A stretch of DNA of 64,000 bases from a virus. Made by a program: the position numbers and the translations under genes. Numbering within the stretch: position 1 is the first letter of the stretch; each line of letters opens with the position of its first letter. Below, one piece after another: positions 33,025 through 39,734 of the stretch. Below the pieces are notes generated by a model, which had not been told where the DNA came from, made no database searches, and saw only the letters and a list, made by a program, of their open reading frames with translations. The stretch is taken from IMG/VR virus record IMGVR_UViG_3300044972_002389, positions 166,892-230,891 of that record; one strand, 5' to 3'.

Positions 33025-33052
33025 TTGACATCTAAACACTTCTCTGTATAGT
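33025..33052 (+). promoter_or_regulatory. Early sigma70-type promoter
   Basis: TTGACA, 16-nt spacer, TATAGT, directly after the pyrB stop. It drives 33079. Confidence 0.78.
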
Positions 33053-33078
33053 GCGCTTGAATCCGCAAAGAGGCAACT

Positions 33079-33426
33079 ATGTTTGGCTTCATGAAAAGTT
33101 GGTTTACTCAGCCGTCTCTGTCCGTCAGATCCGCCCAGGATCTCAGCTACTTAGAGCTAATTGAAGAACTGCGAACCAGGGATGATATTGAAATCTTTGC
33201 CCGCTTGCGGTTTCGAGATCAGTGGGTGAAGAATTTTCACGAGAAAAATCCTGGTGCAAAAGTTCCAAGTGGTTTCCTCATGAGGTTTGGTGCACTGGAC
33301 AGAGTGGCCTCAGAACGCATGCTGAAACTGATGAACGAACTCAGAGTCATGCGTGAGCTACCAGAAATCAGCCATGAAAAGCTGGAGAAGCACCTTGCGG
33401 GCTCCTATCCAAAGAGCATGCGATGA
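33079..33426 (+). CDS. Hypothetical protein
   Basis: A 115-residue helical protein starting MFGFMKSWFTQPSLSV, with charged helices after it. It overlaps the next gene in an ATGA junction. Function unknown. Confidence 0.62.
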   Translation: MFGFMKSWFTQPSLSVRSAQDLSYLELIEELRTRDDIEIFARLRFRDQWVKNFHEKNPGAKVPSGFLMRFGALDRVASERMLKLMNELRVMRELPEISHEKLEKHLAGSYPKSMR

Positions 33427-33599
33427 ACCAATTGATCGAGTTGAGTTTTTTCCTGCCCGAAATGGTTCTTTTTGGGGCAGGGCTATACACTTGGTATCAT
33501 CTTTTCACCTCCATTGGAAAGTGGAGCTGGAAGCGAGTGGCTCTATACCTCTACGGTGCAGCTTGTGTCTACAGCCTTTGGATCATGGGTTACCAATAG
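33423..33599 (+). CDS. Small membrane protein
   Basis: A 58-residue ORF (MNQLIELSFFLPEMVLFGAG) coupled by ATGA to the preceding gene. Two hydrophobic segments are visible, residues 6-30 and 40-56, with a short basic loop between. Small membrane proteins of this kind are often lysis- or superinfection-related, but no evidence is specific. Confidence 0.55.
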   Translation: MNQLIELSFFLPEMVLFGAGLYTWYHLFTSIGKWSWKRVALYLYGAACVYSLWIMGYQ

Positions 33600-33603
33600 C
33601 TGG

Positions 33604-33631
33604 TTGACATGCCATCAAAAGCTGCTATATT
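33604..33631 (+). promoter_or_regulatory. Early sigma70-type promoter
   Basis: TTGACA, 16-nt spacer, TGC-extended TATATT. It drives 33658 and the following genes. Confidence 0.8.
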
Positions 33632-33657
33632 GGCGGGGTAGAGCACGGAGACAGTAG

Positions 33658-34380
33658 ATGAGCAACTGGAAGGTAGAACCTGCTGCACCGCACACGGTGG
33701 AAGGCATGATCTGCTCTCTTGCAGGCGTGTGCGACGGTGCAAGGCAGCATGACCAACAAGGGTTTTCTGGTGCAGACACTGAGTTTGGCCACAGCTTGGC
33801 CAATCGTGCTCAGCAAGGTAGGCCCTTCACGCTGAAGCAAGCGCAGGCTGCATTGAAGCTCGTGAACAAATACCGCCGACAAATTGGTGGGACGGACTTT
33901 GTGAAAGCGTTCCTGGAACAGCCAGTGTTCAAGCTTGCACCGCTGGATCCCAACGCAGCAGTTGGCAACCTCGAAGGCAGGCATCACAATCCGCGGCGTA
34001 TCATCAGCGAACAGAAGACTGCGGTGTTCCACTTCCCTTACAATCCGGACTTGGTGGCTGCGCTGAAGATGGTCCGAGGCGAGCACAAGGGCGAAAAGTA
34101 TCGGGCACAGTGGGAGCCCTCCCGCAAGGTTTGGTTGTGCCCTGTGAACGAAAGCAGCATCTGGAGCATCATGGATGTTGCAGATAAGTTTGAGTTTGAG
34201 GTGGAAGATCGTTTCACCACTTACTTGGAGCGTGTGCGAGAAAAGACGGAAGAAAGTCGAGTTCATCTCATGCTGACAGGCGGCCAGCATGTGACATTGG
34301 CAGGCGACACACTGATTGTGTCGGTTGACGACGCTGCCATTCTCAAGGAGATCGAAGATGAGCTCAACACTGACGCCTGA
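33658..34380 (+). CDS. HARP-like domain protein
   Basis: A 240-residue protein. Around residues 120-175 the sequence AVFHFPYNPDLVAALKMVRG, W-x-x-S-R-K-V-WLCP and SIMDVADKFEFEV follows the HARP domain of SMARCAL1-type annealing helicases (F-x-Y-x-x-x-L-x-x-x-K, then K-x-W-x-x-P). An SNF2 helicase lacking such a domain is encoded about 1.2 kb downstream, so the two may act as a split annealing helicase. The N-terminal 110 residues are helical and unassigned. Confidence 0.55.
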   Translation: MSNWKVEPAAPHTVEGMICSLAGVCDGARQHDQQGFSGADTEFGHSLANRAQQGRPFTLKQAQAALKLVNKYRRQIGGTDFVKAFLEQPVFKLAPLDPNAAVGNLEGRHHNPRRIISEQKTAVFHFPYNPDLVAALKMVRGEHKGEKYRAQWEPSRKVWLCPVNESSIWSIMDVADKFEFEVEDRFTTYLERVREKTEESRVHLMLTGGQHVTLAGDTLIVSVDDAAILKEIEDELNTDA

Positions 34381-34639
34381 TTGGATTGACAGAGACCTAC
34401 TGGCAGAGGCATTTCGAGAGATGCCTACCCCACATGGTGCCACCTTCGACGATGGCCGCCGCTGGTGTGGACGGTGTGAGAAGCCTGTGCTCACATGTGA
34501 GGCAGTGGTTGGGGATGGTTGGGCTGACAAGATCTGTCAGCGTTGCACCAGCATCTGGCCCGAGTTCAGCGACCTCTACCAGCTGCAACTGCTGATGGCG
34601 GATGAGGATGAAGATTATTTTCCGGATACTATGCATTGA
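34358..34639 (+). CDS. Zinc-finger-like protein
   Basis: A 93-residue protein overlapping the end of the preceding gene. CGRC and CQRC pairs about 27 residues apart suggest a zinc site. Acidic tail (MADEDEDYF). Function unknown. Confidence 0.62.
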   Translation: MSSTLTPDWIDRDLLAEAFREMPTPHGATFDDGRRWCGRCEKPVLTCEAVVGDGWADKICQRCTSIWPEFSDLYQLQLLMADEDEDYFPDTMH

Positions 34640-34917
34640 CGCTGACAGCTCTAGACCAAATTCAATTCCCTCTCAATCTGCTCAAAACCCGTGACGCTGA
34701 TCAGTGGCCCTATATGATTGAGGTTTTAGACGTGCCCAATATTACTTTGAAAAGAAACCAAACACTGGGGCTACAGCTTTTTGGCACTCCTGATGCAGAG
34801 AGTTGCAGCAGCCGATGGTCATGGCATGCCATCAGCATCCATAATTTCTCATGTGTGAGGTTTTGGTTCCGGTCCAAGGATGACTTGACACAATTTGCGT
34901 TGATGATGGAAAGGTAG
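34636..34917 (+). CDS. Protein of the 'DA-x-x-F-x-L-x-W' family (divergent)
   Basis: A 93-residue ORF starting at a TTG overlapping the previous stop. The ending VRFWFRSKDDLTQFALMMER is the most divergent version of the motif shared with 6537, 23333, 37141 and 37393. The start codon is uncertain. Confidence 0.5.
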   Translation: MTLTALDQIQFPLNLLKTRDADQWPYMIEVLDVPNITLKRNQTLGLQLFGTPDAESCSSRWSWHAISIHNFSCVRFWFRSKDDLTQFALMMER

Positions 34918-34920
34918 AAT

Positions 34921-35292
34921 ATGGGTATCGAAGATCTCAAGGGCATCACTCTGCTCAACATTGAGCTTGAACGCGAGCCAGACCAGCTCATGTTTTACAG
35001 CGAGTGCGGGCGTAGGTGGCGAATGTGGCACTGTCAAGACTGCTGTGAGAATGTTGTCCTCCAAGACATCATTGGCGAGCTAAGTGACCTCGTTGGTGCG
35101 CCTATTCTTGTGGCTGAGGAGCGTGTGAATGGAAGCGAGACTGAATGGGGGCACGAGACCTGGACATTTTCCGAACTAGCTACCATCAAGGGCAGCGTGA
35201 CACTGAGATGGCTGGGTGAGAGCAACGGCTACTACAGCGAAGCAGTGGATTTTGAACAGTTGATGAGTGTAGAGGAGAGTCTCCGAGCATGA
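34921..35292 (+). CDS. DUF7448-like protein
   Basis: A 123-residue protein with MWHCQDCCENVVLQDIIGEL, APILVAEERVN, ETWTFSELATIKGSVTLRW and ESNGYYSEAVDF, matching the conserved pattern of the DUF7448 family found in phages and plasmids (H-x-Q-DCCE-x-V, P-I-x-x-AEE, TWTF, SNGYYSE). Function unknown. Confidence 0.75.
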   Translation: MGIEDLKGITLLNIELEREPDQLMFYSECGRRWRMWHCQDCCENVVLQDIIGELSDLVGAPILVAEERVNGSETEWGHETWTFSELATIKGSVTLRWLGESNGYYSEAVDFEQLMSVEESLRA

Positions 35293-35486
35293 GCAGCTAC
35301 CTAGTGATCCGTCAAGACGACAACGGTGTGTGCACAATTTTGGCCGACAAGCTCAGTGAGCACGAAAGCCGGCGCTTGGTTGAGATGATGACCAAGCGTG
35401 GACACAAGGCCACTTACTTTGCCCAACTATATCTCAACCCTCATCAGCGCCAGCAGATTCTCATCACTCATCATGTGAATCTCTAG
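35289..35486 (+). CDS. Hypothetical small protein
   Basis: A 65-residue protein coupled by ATGA to the preceding gene (MSSYLVIRQDDNGVCTILAD, then LSEHESRRLVEMMTKRGHKA). Small alpha/beta fold. Function unknown. Confidence 0.6.
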   Translation: MSSYLVIRQDDNGVCTILADKLSEHESRRLVEMMTKRGHKATYFAQLYLNPHQRQQILITHHVNL

Positions 35487-35494
35487 ATTTAGGA

Positions 35495-35522
35495 TTGACC
35501 ATCCCTTCAAACCTGCTACAAT
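35495..35522 (+). promoter_or_regulatory. Early sigma70-type promoter
   Basis: TTGACC, 16-nt spacer, TGC-extended TACAAT. It drives the SNF2 helicase gene. Confidence 0.78.
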
Positions 35523-35546
35523 GCAGGGGTAGGAAGGAGAGCTTAC

Positions 35547-37154
35547 ATGTTGACTGTTCCAGCCTCGATTGAGAATGCTCGCAAGGTGCTGCGACTCAGC
35601 ACCAAGCACAACCTCAAGGTTGATCCCCGAGTTGAAGCTTTCTTGAACAGCATCCCTCGGGTCACCCAGCTGGAAGGTTTCAACTTCAAGCTGAAGCCTT
35701 ACCAGGCAGAGGCTGTTGCGTGGTTGGAGAGCCAGCTGGGAGTTGGACTGTTGGCTGAAGAACAGGGACTGGGAAAGACCGTTGAGGTTATGGCCTACGC
35801 CCACAAGAATCAGCTGTTTCCTATGATGGTAGTGCTGCCCAATACTCTTAAGTTGAATTGGCGGAATGAAATCATCGCGATGACTGGCACTCGGTACCAA
35901 ATCAATGTGGTGGGCACTTCCTACAGCAAGCGTGCCACTGCTGAGCGAGCTGCTCGGCATCCCAATGTCATCTACAGCAAGCGGCCCACAGCCGGTTGCG
36001 ACATCTACCTTGTGAACTACGACATCCTCAGTAGCAACCTCGACGACATCGAGGCATTGAATCTCAAGTTCATGGCGGTGGATGAGAGCCACAAGATCAA
36101 GAATCCCAGTGCCAAGCGCACACAGGCTTACATGCGGCTAGCTACTGGTGAGGTGGAGGAAAAGCTCAAGGGCGGTGTGCGCAAGACTCACAAGGTCAGC
36201 AAGCCTGTGCCGCGTGTGGTTCTGATTTCAGGCACTCCAATGGTAAACAGGCCGGCAGAGCTGTGGAGCACTGTCAGGAGCTTGGCCAGCTATGTGCCGC
36301 AGTTCAGCACTTGGAACAAGTTCGCATGGCGCTTCTGCAACCCGGTGAATAACGGGCATGGTTGGAACTTCGGTGGCAGCTCGAACATGGATGAACTGCA
36401 CCAGCTGCTGACAAGCCACCTCATGCTGCGTCGCTTGAAGCGGGACGTGCTGAAGGAGCTGCCGCCCAAGGTGTATCAGGTTATCCCACTGGAGTTTGAC
36501 CGTGCGGAGTATGACAGCGTAGAGCGAGCCTTCAAGGGAATTGATTGGAAAGCTGGCCTTGAGACTATGATCCGCTTGGGCAGCAATGCTCCCAAGAGCG
36601 ATGAGCGCATTGTTGCGATGCAGAAGCTGCGTGAGGTGGCTGCGCTCAGCAAGCTCGCCAGCACTGTAGAGTGGATTCGAGATTATACTGAAAACGGCGA
36701 GAAGCTGGTGGTGTTTGCCCACAACCGGGCGGTGATTGACCATATCCAAGGTGCGCTAGCTGCGGACCAGGAGTGGGGCGGAAAGGTTGGAGTTATCTAC
36801 GGTGGGGTCAGCAACGAAGAGCGTGCACAGGCTGTTGAGGCTTTTCAGAATGATCCCAAGACCCGAGTGATTTTGGTTAGCATCTCTGCTGGTGGTTTTG
36901 GCCTTACCCTTACGGCTGCAAATGCGGTGGCGTTTGTGCAGACGCCGTGGAGCCCTGGAGAAATTCAGCAGTGTGCAGACCGTGTGCACCGCATTGGTCA
37001 AACTAGCGACCAGGTTACGATTTTCAACTTGGTGGCTGAAAATACTATCGAAGAGATGATGGCAGACATGCTGTTCAGCAAGGGGCAGGTGCTGGATGCG
37101 GGATTGGATGGTGGGGCTGTGGTGAACACAGTGGACTTGCGTGCAGCGGGTTAA
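35547..37154 (+). CDS. SNF2-family DEAD/H-box helicase (SMARCAL1-like)
   Basis: A 535-residue superfamily 2 ATPase. Seen motifs in order: Q-like FKLKPYQAEAVAWL, motif I EEQGLGKTVE, motif II VDESHKIKN, motif III ISGTPMVNRP, motif V AGGFGLTLTAAN and motif VI QQCADRVHRIGQT, the last being diagnostic of SNF2 proteins. Such enzymes translocate on double-stranded DNA; phage members act in recombination, fork regression or transcription remodelling. No HARP domain is attached, but a HARP-like protein is encoded at 33658. It overlaps the next gene by 14 nt. Confidence 0.9.
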   Translation: MLTVPASIENARKVLRLSTKHNLKVDPRVEAFLNSIPRVTQLEGFNFKLKPYQAEAVAWLESQLGVGLLAEEQGLGKTVEVMAYAHKNQLFPMMVVLPNTLKLNWRNEIIAMTGTRYQINVVGTSYSKRATAERAARHPNVIYSKRPTAGCDIYLVNYDILSSNLDDIEALNLKFMAVDESHKIKNPSAKRTQAYMRLATGEVEEKLKGGVRKTHKVSKPVPRVVLISGTPMVNRPAELWSTVRSLASYVPQFSTWNKFAWRFCNPVNNGHGWNFGGSSNMDELHQLLTSHLMLRRLKRDVLKELPPKVYQVIPLEFDRAEYDSVERAFKGIDWKAGLETMIRLGSNAPKSDERIVAMQKLREVAALSKLASTVEWIRDYTENGEKLVVFAHNRAVIDHIQGALAADQEWGGKVGVIYGGVSNEERAQAVEAFQNDPKTRVILVSISAGGFGLTLTAANAVAFVQTPWSPGEIQQCADRVHRIGQTSDQVTIFNLVAENTIEEMMADMLFSKGQVLDAGLDGGAVVNTVDLRAAG

Positions 37155-37389
37155 CCGGGATCTGGAAGCGGACTACAGCCAGTGGCACGAGGTGCCTATT
37201 GAGGCAGACAACCCAGTGCCTTTGCCCCATCTTTTGGACGTGTTGGGCGAGCTGCGATGGAGTTGGCTGAAGAAGACACCTGGAGGCAGCTACTGGCTCC
37301 AGTGGCACAGTGGGGTCAACCCCAAACGATATCAACTGGTGTTTGAGCGTGAAGAAGATGCTCTGCTGTTCAGGTTGACGTGGACCTAG
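37141..37389 (+). CDS. Small Trp-rich protein of the 'DA-x-x-F-x-L-x-W' family
   Basis: An 82-residue protein starting at GTG inside the helicase C-terminus. It has LRWSWLKKTPGGSYWLQWH in the middle and the family ending YQLVFEREEDALLFRLTWT. Tandem with 37393, which has the same architecture. Confidence 0.65.
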   Translation: MQRVNRDLEADYSQWHEVPIEADNPVPLPHLLDVLGELRWSWLKKTPGGSYWLQWHSGVNPKRYQLVFEREEDALLFRLTWT

Positions 37390-37392
37390 CGC

Positions 37393-37635
37393 ATGTATGA
37401 GACCACAGTCTTGCCTCAATGGCCACATATGGTAGTGCTGGAAGGCATGTCTCTTGCTGAGCACGAAAACATGCTGCTGTGGTTGATAGATACCTTGGGC
37501 CAACCGGACTTTTTCAAAGCAAGTAGCCGATGGAGCTATCGTTCTCTGTCATCTCACCAACATTATGAAAAAATTTGGGTGAGCTTTCGGAGCCAAGAGG
37601 ATGCCAGCTTGTTTGCCCTCTTGTGGGGAAGGTAG
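37393..37635 (+). CDS. Small Trp-rich protein of the 'DA-x-x-F-x-L-x-W' family
   Basis: An 80-residue protein 3 nt after the previous gene, ending VSFRSQEDASLFALLWGR. It probably arose by duplication with 37141. Function unknown. Confidence 0.65.
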   Translation: MYETTVLPQWPHMVVLEGMSLAEHENMLLWLIDTLGQPDFFKASSRWSYRSLSSHQHYEKIWVSFRSQEDASLFALLWGR

Positions 37636-37639
37636 CATA

Positions 37640-37668
37640 TTGACAACCTTTGGGGTTTCTGATACGCT
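37640..37668 (+). promoter_or_regulatory. Sigma70-type promoter before the glycosyltransferase-like gene
   Basis: TTGACA, 17-nt spacer, TACGCT. The -10 ends 6 nt before the ATG at 37675. Confidence 0.5.
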
Positions 37669-37674
37669 TTAAGT

Positions 37675-38340
37675 ATGACACTTGATTATTCCATTTGGCT
37701 TATTTCACAAAATTTTGACGATTTACAATTTGCCAACAGCAAATTACAAAACAATACAGTGAATTGGTTCAATGGCAGCAATTATCCCAGTTTTTCCCTG
37801 CTGGTGAACGATTGTGTTCACCAGAGTCCTACAGAAACAACTATCATACTTTGTAATCGCGTTGCCCCCTCTGACGAAAATATTCAATTGATTTTACAAA
37901 AGCTGGATGAAGGGTTTGCCTTTGTGGCGTTGTATGATTTCCGTTTTTTTGGTATCAAAAAGGAATTGTTTAGGCAAATAGGTGGCTTGGACGAGAAGTT
38001 TCCTGGAGGCTTTGAAGACGATGATTTCATATTGCGATTGATTGGCAACAATCTAGCCTGCTATATTACACAAGAGGCTGAGTATTTCTGGGCCCCCAGC
38101 ACTTGGGCCCCTTCAGGACAATATCTTGGCATAAGCTATTTTCAAGAAAAATGGATCAGTTGGCCGGATGCAGTCAACACAACTGAGATGTATAAAAGAT
38201 TGCCCGACAGTTTTAAACAACGAGATTGGGGACCCAGGACGCCAGGTGAGTTCTTGTCATGCAAGGAACACAGCTATGTTCAGTCTTGGTTATGCAAGTA
38301 TTTTTACTTGAACTCAATCAGGAAAATTTGTGATTTTTAA
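37675..38340 (+). CDS. Glycosyltransferase-like protein (GT-A)
   Basis: A 221-residue protein. The segment FRQIGGLDEKFPGGFEDDDF (residues about 100-119) is the acceptor-loop motif of GT2/GT7/GT27-type enzymes (GG-x-D-E-x-F-x-x-x-x-E/W-D-D-D-F). The N-terminal half with the donor-site DxD is short and not clear, so the protein may be a reduced or divergent member. It could act on phage DNA or on host surface sugars alongside the UDP-xylose synthase. It is AT-richer than the upstream genes. Confidence 0.65.
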   Translation: MTLDYSIWLISQNFDDLQFANSKLQNNTVNWFNGSNYPSFSLLVNDCVHQSPTETTIILCNRVAPSDENIQLILQKLDEGFAFVALYDFRFFGIKKELFRQIGGLDEKFPGGFEDDDFILRLIGNNLACYITQEAEYFWAPSTWAPSGQYLGISYFQEKWISWPDAVNTTEMYKRLPDSFKQRDWGPRTPGEFLSCKEHSYVQSWLCKYFYLNSIRKICDF

Positions 38341-38389
38341 GATATGTTATGCCTCTACATACAGGCCGGTGGCATACCAACCAGTGACA

Positions 38390-38425
38390 TGTGAACTACT
38401 ACGCCCTAAAGGCACCTAGCTTTCC
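38390..38425 (+). repeat. Possible remnant of an IS200/IS605-type element end
   Basis: The sequence TGTGAACTACTACGCCCTAA, then AGG and a few bases later GCTTTCCGCGG, resembles the end of IS200/IS605-family tnpB elements (GTGAACTAC, an imperfect hairpin with CTAAAG, then GCTTC). The hairpin GCC-CTAAA-GGC is short. No tnpA or tnpB ORF is next to it. It lies in the 170-nt gap between 38340 and 38511. Confidence 0.3.
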
Positions 38426-38498
38426 GCGGCAGATTGTAACTAGCCATGTATTGAAATTCATACCTCCTTTTAATTTTTTCCAAGAGTGATTGTCAATT

Positions 38499-38504
38499 TA
38501 AATA
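38499..38504 (+). promoter_or_regulatory. Late promoter motif abutting gene 38511
   Basis: TTTAAATAAGTGTT directly before the ATG. TAAATA ends 6 nt before the start codon, the same arrangement as gp25. Confidence 0.55.
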
Positions 38505-38510
38505 AGTGTT

Positions 38511-39734
38511 ATGAATCAACCAATAGATCCTTGCCAGGGCGTGAGCCTCACAGTTACATTTCCAAAGTTTGAATGCACTGATGGTGTATTACCCAATTTC
38601 AACAATCTTGATGAGTTTGGCCGAGGGCTAGGCAGCATACCAGGGCAATTGGGTCAGATAGCTCAATGCACTGTTACTGCCACAGCCAAACAAATTTCGG
38701 ATGCAATAGACAGTTTACTGAAATTATTTGACAAAACCTTTGGGACCACACTAGGCAGCGTGGACAATCCTGTGTACGGCCCTAACCTCAAAGTCCCAGA
38801 ACAAGAAATGGGTGTACGACTGCGAGCACTGTTTAATGAGTTCAAACTCTATTTGGAACTCAAGTTATTGGACATTTTGGGCAGGATTATTCCCAACTTG
38901 AGCTTTTTGAATATACCGTTGCCGTTCCTGCCCAACTGTACAGTGCGTGATCTTCTTAGTGCAGAGGGTAGAGCTAAAATAAGAGCTGCAATTGGCGCTC
39001 GCCAAGATCAAATAGCAAAAGCCTTGGGCCTACCTTGGAATATCACATTTGATGGAACATTGGGTTTGAAGAACGATGAAATGCGCCAACAAAGCCTAAT
39101 CAGTAGAGTATGGAGTGAGTTCCACAAAGGTTTATTGAGCCTAATCAACAGAGGTTTCCGAGCACTAAGAGCTTTGACTGAACCGATCAAAAAAATTTGG
39201 CAAGCCCTGCGCTTACCAGACCTTCCCAATTTGGTGGCCCTAAATTTTGAAGAGCTTTTCAATAGTGTGTGGCAACCCATCAAAGACTTGGCCATCAGTG
39301 CTAATGAAAAAATGCAGCGCATGATTGATTACTTTCTTGAGTTTGATATAAAAAACTTTTTGGACAAGGCATTTAGTCCCTTGTTGAAATTCATAGCTTG
39401 GCCTTTTCCCACAAAAGTCAAACAGCTTCTCAAAATATCTGACCCACCCAAAGATCTCAATCTTGAGAGCAAGGAAACCCGCTTCAACAGCATAATGCAG
39501 GCTGTGAAAGACTTGTTTGAACAAATTCCTACTCTGATATTGGAACTGTGGATGAAGCTTGTCGTGGGGTTCTTCAAAGCTATCTTGAAGTTTGTTCCCA
39601 TACTCAAAGAAATCTTCAAGTACATTCCCTTCACCTTCTGCACATTTATTGGGCTGGTGTTAAGTCCCATTTTGGGACTGGGAAGTGCAGTGGCTGGCCT
39701 TATTCCTCCTGGAATCTCAGTGCAACAAACTTAG
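38511..39734 (+). CDS. Unknown late protein, hydrophobic/amphipathic
   Basis: A 407-residue protein. It has many amphipathic and hydrophobic helices (LLDILGRIIPNLSFLNIPLP, VKDLFEQIPTLILELWMKLV) and a strongly hydrophobic C-terminus (FTFCTFIGLVLSPILGLGSA). A late-type promoter motif abuts its start and it is convergent with the spike gene, so it is likely a virion or assembly protein, perhaps a membrane-contacting or ejected protein. No family recognised. Confidence 0.65.
   Translation: MNQPIDPCQGVSLTVTFPKFECTDGVLPNFNNLDEFGRGLGSIPGQLGQIAQCTVTATAKQISDAIDSLLKLFDKTFGTTLGSVDNPVYGPNLKVPEQEMGVRLRALFNEFKLYLELKLLDILGRIIPNLSFLNIPLPFLPNCTVRDLLSAEGRAKIRAAIGARQDQIAKALGLPWNITFDGTLGLKNDEMRQQSLISRVWSEFHKGLLSLINRGFRALRALTEPIKKIWQALRLPDLPNLVALNFEELFNSVWQPIKDLAISANEKMQRMIDYFLEFDIKNFLDKAFSPLLKFIAWPFPTKVKQLLKISDPPKDLNLESKETRFNSIMQAVKDLFEQIPTLILELWMKLVVGFFKAILKFVPILKEIFKYIPFTFCTFIGLVLSPILGLGSAVAGLIPPGISVQQT

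Noticed and set aside
33625-34530. A 301-residue open frame on the minus strand
   Set aside because: It lies opposite the HARP-like gene, which has a promoter, ribosome-binding site and coherent domain pattern. The antisense product is Cys/His/Leu-rich with no recognisable domain, as expected of the complement of a GC-biased gene.
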